A stretch of DNA of 64,000 bases from Sphingomonas kaistensis (GTDB taxonomy: Bacteria > Pseudomonadota > Alphaproteobacteria > Sphingomonadales > Sphingomonadaceae): assembly GCF_036884275.1 (NCBI RefSeq), contig NZ_CP145607.1, positions 2,653,001-2,717,000 of the forward strand, given 5' to 3'. Below the pieces are notes generated by a model. The model was not told the origin of the DNA and ran no database searches. It saw nothing but the letters and a program-made list of their open reading frames with translations. Within the stretch, counting starts at the first letter, position 1. Each line of letters begins with the position of its first letter. Below are positions 7,358 to 16,583 of the stretch, in pieces. Position numbers and translations under genes: made by a program.

Positions 7358-7837
7358 ATGTCGAGGTATAAGTGCCCTCGTTACAAACGTGGTGTACGCA
7401 TCGTCGCGACTGTGGATCGTGCCCACTACTCGGGCATTCTGCTCTACGACAACCAGGTGAAGCTCACCGACGTCGAGATTCAAGGCGAGTTGAGAGACTC
7501 TACTTTCACCGACTGGCTGATGCACCAGGAATACGCCACGTACGTCACGTCATTCGAAAGGTTCATCGCTCGACGCGGCTTGAACATCAAGATGGTTGGC
7601 AGCCCACCCTTATTGGACAACATCTACGGCCTTCATGACTGGTACGTGGAGAATGGCCCGATTACTGAGCAGCTCCATAAGTTGTTCAAGGGTCGCTCTA
7701 AGGCGTTCGAGTTTGTGGGCGCGCTGGCGCCCAAACCGGGCGGGGCGCGTCACGAGGTAGCGCTGGATTGGGTTATGGCTGTGCTACCAGACGACGCTGA
7801 CTTCGGTCTGGCCAAACTCGGAGTCAAGTGGAAGTGA
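7358..7837 (+). CDS. Hypothetical protein
   Basis: A 159-residue protein starting MSRYKCPRYKRGVRIVATVD. The N-terminus is basic; the middle has aromatic-rich helical segments (FTDWLMHQEYATYVTSFERF) and an acidic C-terminus. I chose ATG at 7358 because GGCGG lies five bases upstream; GTG at 7352 would add two residues. It is the last gene of the left accessory region and is followed by a strong hairpin. No family recognised. Confidence 0.6.
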   Translation: MSRYKCPRYKRGVRIVATVDRAHYSGILLYDNQVKLTDVEIQGELRDSTFTDWLMHQEYATYVTSFERFIARRGLNIKMVGSPPLLDNIYGLHDWYVENGPITEQLHKLFKGRSKAFEFVGALAPKPGGARHEVALDWVMAVLPDDADFGLAKLGVKWK

Positions 7838-7847
7838 AGAAAGGTGT

Positions 7848-7876
7848 CTTGCGGGGAGTTCGTGTCTCCTCGCAAG
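7848..7876 (+). terminator. Hairpin after the 7358-7837 gene
   Basis: CTTGCGGGGAG (7848-7858) pairs with CTCCTCGCAAG (7866-7876) at 10 of 11 positions around a seven-base loop. It starts ten bases after the upstream stop codon. No T-run follows, so it may act as a Rho-associated or mRNA-stabilising hairpin rather than a classical terminator. Confidence 0.45.
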
Positions 7877-7901
7877 CTCCCCCTCCGCCCCCGAAAGCGT
7901 T

Positions 7902-7954
7902 AAGTGGCGCCGCGCCCGCTCGGGATAGGGGCGCGGCGGACCACTCGGCCACTC
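7902..7954. other. Possible branched RNA structure, orphan
   Basis: GCCGCGCCC (7909-7917) pairs perfectly with GGGCGCGGC (7929-7937), and AAGTGGC (7902-7908) can close an outer stem with GCCACT at 7948-7953. On the minus strand part of it reads GTGGCCGAGTGGTC, like the D-arm of tRNA-Ser, but no anticodon arm or T-arm follows. Confidence 0.35.
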
Positions 7955-8029
7955 GAAGATGAGTAGCGACTCCCGTTCAGCAAACTCCCGCGTCTGAAAA
8001 GACCCACTCTCAGACGTTCAGGATCGGGT

Positions 8030-8050
8030 GACCGCTGCCCGTAAGCGGAC
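8030..8050. repeat. Degenerate outlying copy of the GTCCGC/GCGGAC dyad repeat
   Basis: A 21-base sequence with GACCGC on the left and GCGGAC on the right around a GCCCGTAA-like centre, similar to the shortened copy near 34710. It lies 22 kb from the main group of such repeats. Confidence 0.4.
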
Positions 8051-8207
8051 GATCATTCATGCGCGCCCTACCGCCGCAGGTGGCCGAAAGGAGACGGTCC
8101 AATTTCCGCTGTGAAGCCTCGAAAGCGGCTAGGGAGAGCGGCCTACCGCAAATTGGCGTTCGAACGTTTTGGCTTAGAGCGCGGCGGTGTGAGAGCTGGC
8201 GGAATGA

Positions 8208-10610
8208 CTAGAACTCCGCACTCATCCCAACTGTTACTCGTCTTGGGGTGCCGGGGCCGATGCTTCGAGGATTCGTCGCATTCGGGGCTTCTTTTAAGTA
8301 GATGTCGTCAACTTCCGTGTAAGTCCCAAATGTCGCAAACGGAACGTCGAGAGCGTTGCGTACTTCGCCGAAGAGTCGGAGCTGGCGGGTCACCGTTGCC
8401 GACCCTCGTAAGTTTAAAACGCTATACCGGGGTGTCCGGGCGTCAGCATTGTTTTCATCGCCGAAGAAATGTTGGCCGGATGAGAAGGAAACATCTGCGC
8501 CAATCGACCAAGCCCTACGCTGCAACTTAGCCTGCACTGTGAAGCGATGACGCGGGACGCCAGGAATTTGATCACCCGGCTCCACATTGATGCGGCCGCT
8601 GTCATCTGCGCCCGGATTGAGGGGTGAGTTGAGAATGGTGGGCGTCCTGAAGGTGGCGTCGGTGAAAGCATATCCGACCGCTGCCCGGAAAGGACCATTT
8701 TCATAGATGGCATGGGCTTCTGCACCTTGCCTCCGGGTGGAGCCCACATTGCGAAAATAAGCCCGCCCGCGCACGGCCGAGGAAACGAATTGGATGTCGT
8801 CGCGGTTCACTGACCGGTACGCGGCAATCTGCCAATTCAGCCTTCCCGTCCGGCCGTTGGCATCCGCGCTGTAAGTATGCGTCACCACCTGATTCAAGGG
8901 AGGGTCGCCGACGAAGAAGTTGGTCAGGCTGCAAGGCGCCTCCTCATCGGCGCAGGCCAACTCGGCCGGAGTTGGAGCACGGCTGTTGGTTGCAAGACCC
9001 GCACGCAGCACGATGCCGGAAGCTGGCTGCCACTTCAGCCTCGCCGCGAGATTAAGTCGCTTGAACAGGTGCCTGCCATCAAGTGCGGTTCCGAGTTGGT
9101 CGTCAAGGCGGACAAGCTGACGGTTCCAGCGCGCATCGAGTTCTGCCGCCAGCATAGGTTTGAGCGGAATCGTGTGAGCCAGAAACAGCCCACCGTAGCT
9201 CGTGCGCGCTGACAGCGATACCGGTGTGATCGACCCGTCTAATTGCGAGACGATGGGACCAAGCCCCTCCACGCCGCGATCGTCGGTCAGCATTCCAAGT
9301 TCGCTGCTGCTGTTGAACTGGGTACGGCTGGCATCATGGCTGAAGCCTACGACCAGCCGACCCTTGCCGGCCGACGTTTCCCGTTCCCGGACGAACTGGA
9401 CAAGGATGCCGCCCGCCTGTCCCCTGCTTTTGCTGCGATTGACCAGGCCATAGCCTCCCTCACTCGAGGAGGCGCCGATTGCCTTGCCGAGTTCATCGAA
9501 GAGAGGCTCCTCCCCGTCACTTCTTCCTTCCAGGCAAAGCAAATCCGTCGCCGCTTCGCAGACCTCGATGTCAGCGTGGTCTCCGTTGAGGGTGTCCTGA
9601 CGAAGGCGTTGAAGGTACATGACGCCTTCGAGACGATCCCCCGAATTGCCGAGCATCAGCCAGGGATGAACGCTCCCGCGGACGAAGCGGTTGAGGGTGA
9701 TGTCGGGGTGAGTGAAGACGGCGCGACGATCGAGCGCGTAAAGCTCTACCGGCACACTGCCATTGCCGGTCAGGTCATTGTCCGCCCCCACCAATTTGAG
9801 GTGCAGTCCCGCGCGCTCTCCATCCCAGCCGAGATCGGCAAAGCTGCTGCGAAGACGCGACGGCGAAAAGTAACGCCAACCACGGTCCCGGGTCTGTTGC
9901 ACGGCAGCGTAGATGCTTGCGCGTCTGCCACGCCAACCGGCTTCGCCCGCGACTTCACGTTCGCCAAAGGCGCCGCCTGCGGCAGTCACGGCTATGCCCG
10001 GGCTCGTCCGTCCGGTTTTCGTCTGGAGGACGATCGCGCCACCGAGCGCATTCAGGCCGTACAAGGGATTGGATTCGAATATCTCGAGCTTCTGAATGGC
10101 CACCTCGGGCAGGAGATCGAATTGTACGGTGTCTCCGAACGGCTGGTTGAAGCGTGCCCCATCGAGGTAGACGGCCAGACCCTGTGCTTGTCCCTGCAGA
10201 GGCGACGCCACGAACCCACGATAGGAGAGGTTGGGCTGGAACGGATTTCCCTGCGCGTCCTGCAAGCCGACGGCGGCCACCGATCGGCTGATTGCAGATA
10301 GAAGATCGGGCCTTGCAGCCTCGCCCAGCCTGTCCTCGTCGAGGGAAAGTTGGGCATCGTCCGAGCGGGTGCCGCCGGGCGCAGTGACGATGATGGTGCT
10401 GCCGCTATTGCCCTCATCTGCCGTGGGCTGCTGAGCCAGGGCAGGCAAGTTGGTCCCGAGACATAGCGAACAGGCGAGAACAGCATGGCGGCGCTGCAGA
10501 CCCCGCACCAGGGTCGCCGTCCGAGCACCTGTTCGCCGAGCTTTGTGCCAAAGCGCCGGATCGGATCGCCGGCTCCATGCCCCGTCGCGATCGCCGAAAC
10601 TGTTGCTCAC
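8208..10610 (-). CDS. TonB-dependent outer-membrane receptor
   Basis: An 800-residue receptor for energised uptake across the outer membrane. A signal peptide lies unusually far in, around residues 40-60 (HAVLACSLCLG to ALAQQ), so the true start may be internal. The plug domain follows (LSYRGFVASPLQGQAQGLAV, NPLYGLNALGGAIVLQTK), then a long beta-barrel ending in VTVGMSAEF with the terminal Phe expected for outer-membrane insertion. The GTG at 10610 overlaps the pseudoazurin stop by four bases, so the two are probably one transcript and translationally coupled. The substrate is unknown; in a PQQ dehydrogenase locus, a metal (copper or lanthanide chelate) or PQQ is plausible. Confidence 0.88.
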   Translation of the reverse strand: MSNSFGDRDGAWSRRSDPALWHKARRTGARTATLVRGLQRRHAVLACSLCLGTNLPALAQQPTADEGNSGSTIIVTAPGGTRSDDAQLSLDEDRLGEAARPDLLSAISRSVAAVGLQDAQGNPFQPNLSYRGFVASPLQGQAQGLAVYLDGARFNQPFGDTVQFDLLPEVAIQKLEIFESNPLYGLNALGGAIVLQTKTGRTSPGIAVTAAGGAFGEREVAGEAGWRGRRASIYAAVQQTRDRGWRYFSPSRLRSSFADLGWDGERAGLHLKLVGADNDLTGNGSVPVELYALDRRAVFTHPDITLNRFVRGSVHPWLMLGNSGDRLEGVMYLQRLRQDTLNGDHADIEVCEAATDLLCLEGRSDGEEPLFDELGKAIGASSSEGGYGLVNRSKSRGQAGGILVQFVRERETSAGKGRLVVGFSHDASRTQFNSSSELGMLTDDRGVEGLGPIVSQLDGSITPVSLSARTSYGGLFLAHTIPLKPMLAAELDARWNRQLVRLDDQLGTALDGRHLFKRLNLAARLKWQPASGIVLRAGLATNSRAPTPAELACADEEAPCSLTNFFVGDPPLNQVVTHTYSADANGRTGRLNWQIAAYRSVNRDDIQFVSSAVRGRAYFRNVGSTRRQGAEAHAIYENGPFRAAVGYAFTDATFRTPTILNSPLNPGADDSGRINVEPGDQIPGVPRHRFTVQAKLQRRAWSIGADVSFSSGQHFFGDENNADARTPRYSVLNLRGSATVTRQLRLFGEVRNALDVPFATFGTYTEVDDIYLKEAPNATNPRSIGPGTPRRVTVGMSAEF

Positions 10611-11041
10611 TTCGCTTTGGTGAGATAGCCCGCCATGCGTTTGGCCGCGAGGCCCGGAAGCTTGACCGCAGCCGCGCTCGCAGCGTTCGGCGCCGGGCCT
10701 TTGCCGACTTTAATCAGCGCGACCATCCCCATCGCGAAATGCGGCTTGCACTTGATGCCGTAGAGGCCGGCCGCCGTGACCTTGAGATCGAACCCCTGGT
10801 TCATCTTACCGCCGCTGATCGGGACACCGGCCGGGACCAATCCGGGGATCAACTCGGCATTGTGGCTGGGCGATGCGATGAAGCGGATGGTGTCGCCGAC
10901 GTTGGCTTTCACGACTGCCGGCGAGAAGACCATTGCCCCGCCGGGCCCGCTGGTCAGCATCTGAACCGGAATGTCCTTGGCTGCAGCGGATGTCGCCACG
11001 CCAAGAAAGGTTGCGACAAGGCAAAGGCGGGAAAGCTTCAC
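10607..11041 (-). CDS. Pseudoazurin-type blue copper protein
   Basis: A 144-residue periplasmic cupredoxin. The signal peptide covers residues 1-21 (ending ATSAAA). Copper ligands are all visible: H60 (SPSHNAEL), C98, H101 and M106 in a Cys-x2-His-x4-Met arrangement (KCKPHFAMGM), as in pseudoazurin. I chose GTG at 11041 because AGGAG lies eight bases upstream and it gives a clean signal peptide. It is coupled by a four-base overlap to the TonB receptor and divergent from the aldehyde dehydrogenase. It probably carries electrons in the periplasm, perhaps from the quinoprotein dehydrogenase; that partnership is inferred from position. Confidence 0.88.
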   Translation of the reverse strand: MKLSRLCLVATFLGVATSAAAKDIPVQMLTSGPGGAMVFSPAVVKANVGDTIRFIASPSHNAELIPGLVPAGVPISGGKMNQGFDLKVTAAGLYGIKCKPHFAMGMVALIKVGKGPAPNAASAAAVKLPGLAAKRMAGYLTKAK

Positions 11042-11241
11042 GACGGACACTCCTGTTGGCGTGCAGCCCCCTACTCCGGCGCCGCACCATGCAGGGACCA
11101 GCAGGAACAGCAGGCGCACACCCCCCGCAATTGGTCCTTGGTAGAATGGCTTGCGAGCGCAGCGGGGTCGAAAAGAGTTGACGGAAGGTCCTCATTGCGA
11201 GCGAGTCGACGTGATGGGGCCAAAGCGTGGGAGATACGCAC

Positions 11242-12762
11242 ATGCTTCAGCAGGCACTCGACAATCTCAAGGGCGACGTCACGATGCGGTCGACCTACGA
11301 CAATTATATCGGCGGCAAGTTCGTGCCCCCGGTGAAGGGCGAGTATTTCGACAATCCTTCCCCGATCACCGGCAAGACGGTGTGCCGCATCGCCCGTGGC
11401 ACCAAGGAAGATATCGAGCTCGCGCTTGATGCTGCCCATGCGGCGAAGGACGAGTGGGGCAAGACCTCCCCCGCCGTCCGCGCCAATATCCTCAACAAGA
11501 TCGCGGATCGGCTTGAAGAACGTCTCCCGACGTTGGCGCTGGTGGAAACCATCGACAACGGCAAGCCGATCCGCGAGACCACTCATGCCGACCTGCCGCT
11601 GGCGATCGATCACTTCCGCTACTTCGCCGGCTGCCTGCGTGCTCAGGAAGGCTCGATCAGCGAGATCGATCACGACACCATCGCCTATCATTTCCACGAG
11701 CCGCTCGGAGTGGTCGGACAGATCATCCCGTGGAATTTCCCGCTGCTGATGGCGGTGTGGAAACTCGCCCCGGCCCTCGCCGCCGGCAATTGCGTGGTGC
11801 TGAAGCCGGCCGAACAGACCCCCATGTCGATTATGGTCTTGGCGGAGATGATCGGCGACCTGCTTCCGCCGGGTGTCCTCAACATCGTTAACGGGTTCGG
11901 GATCGAGGCCGGCAAGCCGCTTGCCCAGTCCAACCGGATCGCCAAGATCGCCTTTACCGGCGAAACCACGACCGGCCGCCTGATCATGCAATATGCGACG
12001 GAGAATCTGATCCCCGTCACTCTCGAGCTCGGCGGAAAATCTCCCAACATCTTCTTCGCGGACGTGATGGACGCCGACGACGATTATTTCGACAAGTGCC
12101 TCGAAGGCTTCGCGATGTTCGCGCTCAACCAGGGCGAGGTCTGCACCTGCCCGAGCCGCGCGCTGATCCAGGAAAGCATCTACGAACGCTTCATCGAACG
12201 CGCGATCAAGCGGGTCCAGGCGATCAAGATGGGCAATCCGCTCGACGCCGACACGATGATCGGCGCCCAGGCATCGAACGACCAGCTCGAGAAGATCCTC
12301 AGCTACATCGCGATCGGCAGGGAAGAGGGCGCCGAGGTGCTGACCGGTGGCGAGCGCCAGGTCCATGAGGGCGACAATGCGGAGGGCTATTATGTCCAGC
12401 CGACCATCCTCAAAGGCCACAACAAGATGCGGGTCTTTCAGGAGGAGATTTTCGGCCCGGTCGTCGCGGTCACCACCTTCAAGGACGAAGCCGAAGCGCT
12501 CGAGATAGCCAACGACACCCTCTACGGTCTTGGCGCCGGAGTGTGGACCCGCGACGGGACCCGGGCCTATCGCTTTGGGCGGGCGATCCAGGCGGGGCGG
12601 GTGTGGACCAATTGCTATCATGCCTATCCGGCGCACGCGGCGTTCGGCGGCTACAAGCAGTCGGGCATTGGCCGTGAGAATCATCGCATGATGCTCGACC
12701 ATTACCAGAACACCAAGAACCTGCTGGTCAGCTACAGCCCTAAGGCCCTTGGGTTTTTCTGA
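11242..12762 (+). CDS. exaC: NAD-dependent aldehyde dehydrogenase (ExaC-type)
   Basis: A 506-residue cytoplasmic aldehyde dehydrogenase that would oxidise acetaldehyde or other aldehydes from alcohol oxidation to acids. Visible motifs are the Rossmann region [14 protein letters not shown], the catalytic glutamate segment [14 protein letters not shown], and the catalytic cysteine in [14 protein letters not shown], a form typical of the ExaC/AldA group. The C-terminus ([12 protein letters not shown]) is complete. ATG at 11242 has GGGAGA seven bases upstream; a start at 11284 is possible. The DUF779 gene overlaps its end, a pairing seen in many ethanol-oxidising bacteria. The path context is alcohol dehydrogenase, this enzyme, then acetyl-CoA synthetase at 23156. 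Confidence 0.95.
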   Translation: MLQQALDNLKGDVTMRSTYDNYIGGKFVPPVKGEYFDNPSPITGKTVCRIARGTKEDIELALDAAHAAKDEWGKTSPAVRANILNKIADRLEERLPTLALVETIDNGKPIRETTHADLPLAIDHFRYFAGCLRAQEGSISEIDHDTIAYHFHEPLGVVGQIIPWNFPLLMAVWKLAPALAAGNCVVLKPAEQTPMSIMVLAEMIGDLLPPGVLNIVNGFGIEAGKPLAQSNRIAKIAFTGETTTGRLIMQYATENLIPVTLELGGKSPNIFFADVMDADDDYFDKCLEGFAMFALNQGEVCTCPSRALIQESIYERFIERAIKRVQAIKMGNPLDADTMIGAQASNDQLEKILSYIAIGREEGAEVLTGGERQVHEGDNAEGYYVQPTILKGHNKMRVFQEEIFGPVVAVTTFKDEAEALEIANDTLYGLGAGVWTRDGTRAYRFGRAIQAGRVWTNCYHAYPAHAAFGGYKQSGIGRENHRMMLDHYQNTKNLLVSYSPKALGFF

Positions 12763-13201
12763 GGCGGTGGCGGCTGCAGGCTCGACTGCGGACGTCCGGA
12801 TGCGCGGCGGTGACCCCTTGCCGCCGCGCATTCTCGCCACGTCCGAGGCGGTCGTCGTGATGGACCGGCTCGCCGGGCAGCATGGGCCATTGATGTTCCA
12901 CCAGTCCGGCGGCTGCTGCGACGGCAGCGCGCCGATGTGCTACCCCGCCGGCGAATTTAAGGTCGGCACGCAGGATGTCCTGCTCGGCCATGTCGGCAAC
13001 GACATTCCGGTGTGGATCGGAGCCGCGCAATTCGAATATTGGCAGCACACGCAGGTCACGATCGACGTCGTGTCGGGACGCGGCGCCGGCTTCTCGCTCG
13101 AAGGGCCGGAGGGCGTCAGGTTCGTGATCCGCAGCCGTGTTTTCAGCGACGAGGAATCGGCTGCACTCGAAGCCTCGGAGCCGCCCGCGCGCGGCGCCTA
13201 A
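12749..13201 (+). CDS. DUF779 family protein paired with the aldehyde dehydrogenase
   Basis: A 150-residue protein of the DUF779 family, recognised by [18 protein letters not shown] and the downstream [15 protein letters not shown] segment. The CC and CYP cysteines suggest a metal or redox site, though the function is not known. It overlaps the aldehyde dehydrogenase by 14 bases from a TTG at 12749; ATG at 12800 is an alternative start after a less conserved leader. The consistent pairing with ExaC-type dehydrogenases implies a role in aldehyde oxidation or its assembly, which is inference. Confidence 0.82.
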   Translation: MGFSEAVAAAGSTADVRMRGGDPLPPRILATSEAVVVMDRLAGQHGPLMFHQSGGCCDGSAPMCYPAGEFKVGTQDVLLGHVGNDIPVWIGAAQFEYWQHTQVTIDVVSGRGAGFSLEGPEGVRFVIRSRVFSDEESAALEASEPPARGA

Positions 13202-13257
13202 TCGCGGGACGAAAAGGCGTGACGAACGCTCCGCCCGGTGACACAGTCTGACTCGCC

Positions 13258-14421
13258 ATGGATTGTATCGCCAGAGCCGCCGCGGACGTTTCCGACCGCA
13301 TCCATGTCGCCTCGACCGTCGAGAACGATCCCGAGCAAGCGGTGCGCGAACTGTTCCGCGACTTTCCGTTGCCCGAGCTCGCCGGCGTGATCTGTTTCTG
13401 CTCCAGCCGCTACCCGCTCGACCAGCTTGCCGAGGCCCTGAAGAAGCGTGCCGACGACCTGACCATCATCGGTTGCACCTCATCGGGCGAACTGTCCCCC
13501 GACGGCCTTGCCGAAGACACTATCACCGCCATCGGCTTCCCAGCCAGCGCATTCCGGATGAAGGCGATCTGCCTTCAGGATCTCGAGCGCTTCGACAGTG
13601 CCGGGGCACAGCGCGAGGTGCGCCTGCTCGCGGCCGAGGCAAGGGAAGACGCCGCCTGCCTCGGCAGCGATCTGCACCGCGCCGCCATCTTCCTGATCGA
13701 CGGGCTGTCGCACCGCGAAGAGATGCTGACGGTCACCTTGCAGGATGCGCTTGGCGACATTCCGCTGATCGGTGGATCGTCGGGCGACGGACTGGCCTTT
13801 CGGGAAACCTTTGTCTTCTGGGATGGAGCGTTCCGGCGCGATGCGGCGGTAATTGCGGTGCTGACATCGTCGCGCCCGATGCATGTCTTTCGCGCTCAGC
13901 ATCATCGCCCCGGCGAGACCAAGATGGTCATCACCAAGGCAGACTCGCAAAGCCGGGTGGTGTTCGAGATCAATGCCGAGCCTGCCGCCGAAGAGTATGC
14001 CCGGCTGGTCGGACTGCGGGTCGAGGATCTCGAACCCGGAATCTTCGCCGCGCATCCCCCGATGGTTCGCGCCGGCGGCGAATATTATGTGCGCTCGGTC
14101 CAGGCCGCGAACGCGGACGGAAGCCTGACCTTTTACTGCGCGATCGACGAGGGACTTGTGCTGACGCTCGGCGAACAGACCGACGTCGTCGCCAACCTGT
14201 CCGAACTGTTTGCCGATCTTGAGGGTAAGGTCGGACCGATAGACCGGGTGATTGGCTTCGACTGCGTGCTCAACCTGGTCGAGGTTGAGCGGCGGCAGCT
14301 GCGCGGGGCGGTTTCGGCCATTTATGCGGAGGCCGGGGTAATCGGCTTCAACACCTATGGCGAGCAATTCCACGCTCTGCACGTGAACCAGACGCTGAGT
14401 GGGCTGGCGATCGGGCGATGA
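13258..14421 (+). CDS. FIST-domain sensory protein (NosP-like)
   Basis: A 387-residue soluble protein with a FIST N domain (about residues 30-230: GVICFCSSRYPLDQLAE, IIGCTSSGELSP, PLIGGSSGDGL) followed by a FIST C domain (about 240-380: INAEPAAEEYARLVG, VIGFDCVLN, GFNTYGEQF). In Pseudomonas a FIST protein, NosP, is co-transcribed with the hybrid kinase NahK and senses nitric oxide through haem. Here the stop overlaps the kinase start by four bases (ATGA), the same pairing. Whether this one binds haem or a small ligand of alcohol metabolism cannot be read from the sequence. Confidence 0.88.
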   Translation: MDCIARAAADVSDRIHVASTVENDPEQAVRELFRDFPLPELAGVICFCSSRYPLDQLAEALKKRADDLTIIGCTSSGELSPDGLAEDTITAIGFPASAFRMKAICLQDLERFDSAGAQREVRLLAAEAREDAACLGSDLHRAAIFLIDGLSHREEMLTVTLQDALGDIPLIGGSSGDGLAFRETFVFWDGAFRRDAAVIAVLTSSRPMHVFRAQHHRPGETKMVITKADSQSRVVFEINAEPAAEEYARLVGLRVEDLEPGIFAAHPPMVRAGGEYYVRSVQAANADGSLTFYCAIDEGLVLTLGEQTDVVANLSELFADLEGKVGPIDRVIGFDCVLNLVEVERRQLRGAVSAIYAEAGVIGFNTYGEQFHALHVNQTLSGLAIGR

Positions 14422-16577
14422 CCGTCACGCCCGCCAATGACGAGAGCAGCGAGCTCGACCGGGCCCGGCGGGAGATCGAGAAGCTCAAGAAGATCAATGC
14501 GGCGCTGATGAGCCGGGTCGAGCGGTCGACCGAACTCCAGGGCAATGCCTTTTCGCTGTTCGAGACGGCAATTTCGCTCGAAGACAAGGTGCGGCACCGC
14601 ACCCACGAGCTCGAGGATGCTCTGGCTAGGCTGGCGATCAGCCATGCGGCGGCACGCGAAGCCAAGGAATTGGCCGAAGCGGCCGGGCGCCGGCTAAACG
14701 ACGCGGTGGAGAGCATCAACGAAGGCTTTGCGCTATTCGACGCCGACGACCGCCTGGTGATGTGCAACCAGACCTATCTCGGCTTCTGGCCCGAGGTCGC
14801 CGACCGCATCAGGCCGGGGATGCAATTCGCGGACATCATCCGGCTGATCTCCGACGATGGCCGGGCGCTGACGCAGATCATCGCTCCCGACCGCTGGGTC
14901 AGCGAGCGAATGCGCCGGCACCGGGTTGCTGATAATGCGCACGTTCAGTCGCTGGCCGACGGACGCTGGATCCAGATCAACGAGCTTCGGACGTCGGAGG
15001 GCGGGATCGTCGGCATCTATACCGACATCACCGACATCAAGGCCGAAAGCGTCCGCGAGCGGACCCGGGAATATGCCCAGCGCGCAGGCATCCTGCAGGC
15101 GACTCTGGATGCCATGCCGGAAGGCGCGGCCCTGTTCGATCAGGATCGCCAACTGGTGGCGTGGAATGGCGCCCTCCTGACCCTGCTCAAGATCGATCCC
15201 CTGAGCATGGGCGAGCTGATCACCGACCATTCCAGCCTGGTCAGCTTCGTGGGCGCCACCACTCCGGGCCTCAGCCTCGGCTGGCGCGACCAGGCCAGCC
15301 GCAGTCACCGGCAGGAATATAAGCTGGAGAACAGCCAGACGTTCGAAGTGCGCCGAGTCCCCCTGCCCAATGCGGGGATGGTGCTGAGCATTGCCGACGT
15401 CACCCAGGTCCGCCGCAATGCGGCAACGCTAGAGCGGCGTGTCGCCGAGCGGACCGCCGCGATGCTGGAGGCGAAGACCGCCGCGGAACAGGCGAACCTG
15501 TCCAAGACGCGCTTCCTTGCCGCCGCCAGCCACGACCTGCTGCAGCCACTGAACGCCGCGCGGCTGTTCGTCTCGGCCTTGCACGATCGCAAGGTCGATC
15601 CCGACACCGGCCGGCTGATCGAGCAGACCGAAAGTGCGCTGAACAGCGTCGAAGATCTGCTCGAGGCCCTGCTCGAAATCTCCAAGCTGGATGCCGGAGC
15701 GATCACCCCTGAAGTCACCGTCGTTCCGCTTGCCGACCTGTTCGGCGCCATGCGGGCGGAGTTTGCGCCCCTCGCTGCGAAGAGCGGTCTCACCCTCGAT
15801 GTCGAGATGTCGAACCTGCGGGTATTGTCGGATTCCCGCCTTCTTCGCCGCGTCATCCAGAATTTTCTTTCCAATGCCGTCCGCTACACCGACCAGGGAT
15901 CAGTCACCCTGCGGGCCGTGGACGACGGGTCCAAGGTGGTGATCAGTGTCTCCGACACCGGTTCGGGCATCGCGCCCGAAAACCATGCCCTGATCTTCGA
16001 GGAATTCCGTCGCTTCGACGGCGGGCGAAGCCGGGGCATGGGCCTCGGCCTTGCCATCGTCCAGCGGGCGATCGGCATGCTTGGGCATCCGCTTCGCCTC
16101 GACTCCAGCCTTGGCCGGGGCAGCAGATTCGAGATCGAGCTACCGCTCTATCACGGACCGCAGGCCGCCGAGTCCGAGGTCGCGCTTCTAGCCACGGGCT
16201 CTTCGATTGCCCGGCGCGTTCTGGTGATCGACAATGACGAGACCATCCTGTCGGGGATGTCGGCGCTGCTGGAAGGCTGGGATTGCGAGATTGCCGCGAC
16301 GCAATGCGGTGACGAAGCCGAGGCCGAGTTGGCCGCCATGGCGGTCCCGCCTGACCTGATCATCGCCGACTATCACCTCGACAATGACGAACTAGGGGAC
16401 GCGGTGGTGGCGCGGCTGTGGAAACGCGCCGCCCTGTCCATTCCGGCCATCATCATCACCGCCGACCGCGGCCAGGAATTGCGCGACGAGCTCCAGGCCA
16501 AAGGCCTGCGCATCCTCCACAAGCCGATCAAGCCAGCCCAGCTCCGCGCCCTGATGACCCGTCTCACAGCGGGGTGA
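14418..16577 (+). CDS. Hybrid histidine kinase, PAS-PAS-HisKA-HATPase-receiver (NahK/ErcS'-like)
   Basis: A 719-residue soluble hybrid kinase with no membrane segments. After an N-terminal coiled coil come two PAS domains (about residues 90-210 and 220-330), a HisKA helix with phospho-accepting H372 (AASHDLLQPLNAARLF), an HATPase domain (NFLSNAVRY, DTGSGIAPEN, GMGLGLAI) and a C-terminal receiver with phospho-acceptor D651 (LIIADYHLDN). This order matches NahK/ErcS' kinases, which in Pseudomonas lie in the ethanol-oxidation regulatory cluster. It is translated from an ATGA overlap with the FIST gene. It converges on the LuxR regulator with six bases between stops. Confidence 0.92.
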   Translation: MTVTPANDESSELDRARREIEKLKKINAALMSRVERSTELQGNAFSLFETAISLEDKVRHRTHELEDALARLAISHAAAREAKELAEAAGRRLNDAVESINEGFALFDADDRLVMCNQTYLGFWPEVADRIRPGMQFADIIRLISDDGRALTQIIAPDRWVSERMRRHRVADNAHVQSLADGRWIQINELRTSEGGIVGIYTDITDIKAESVRERTREYAQRAGILQATLDAMPEGAALFDQDRQLVAWNGALLTLLKIDPLSMGELITDHSSLVSFVGATTPGLSLGWRDQASRSHRQEYKLENSQTFEVRRVPLPNAGMVLSIADVTQVRRNAATLERRVAERTAAMLEAKTAAEQANLSKTRFLAAASHDLLQPLNAARLFVSALHDRKVDPDTGRLIEQTESALNSVEDLLEALLEISKLDAGAITPEVTVVPLADLFGAMRAEFAPLAAKSGLTLDVEMSNLRVLSDSRLLRRVIQNFLSNAVRYTDQGSVTLRAVDDGSKVVISVSDTGSGIAPENHALIFEEFRRFDGGRSRGMGLGLAIVQRAIGMLGHPLRLDSSLGRGSRFEIELPLYHGPQAAESEVALLATGSSIARRVLVIDNDETILSGMSALLEGWDCEIAATQCGDEAEAELAAMAVPPDLIIADYHLDNDELGDAVVARLWKRAALSIPAIIITADRGQELRDELQAKGLRILHKPIKPAQLRALMTRLTAG

Positions 16578-16583
16578 GGACGC

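Larger units (their letters stand above)
7838..8207. other. Gene-free boundary region with several dyads
   Basis: These 370 bases separate the integrase-side accessory genes from the TonB receptor. They hold the hairpins at 7848-7876 and 7902-7954, a short dyad CGTCTGA/TCAGACG at 7991-8016, and a degenerate GTCCGC-type repeat at 8030-8050. No protein frame is convincing. This is a candidate right boundary of the integrated element, but no direct repeat to an att core is visible inside the window. Confidence 0.4.

Noticed and set aside
7902..7954. tRNA-Ser on the minus strand
   Set aside because: Only the D-arm matches; there is no anticodon loop, T-arm or acceptor stem in the right place.
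11071..12840. 589-codon leftward frame opposite the aldehyde dehydrogenase
   Set aside because: Antisense shadow of a high-GC gene; the other strand has the full catalytic set of an aldehyde dehydrogenase.
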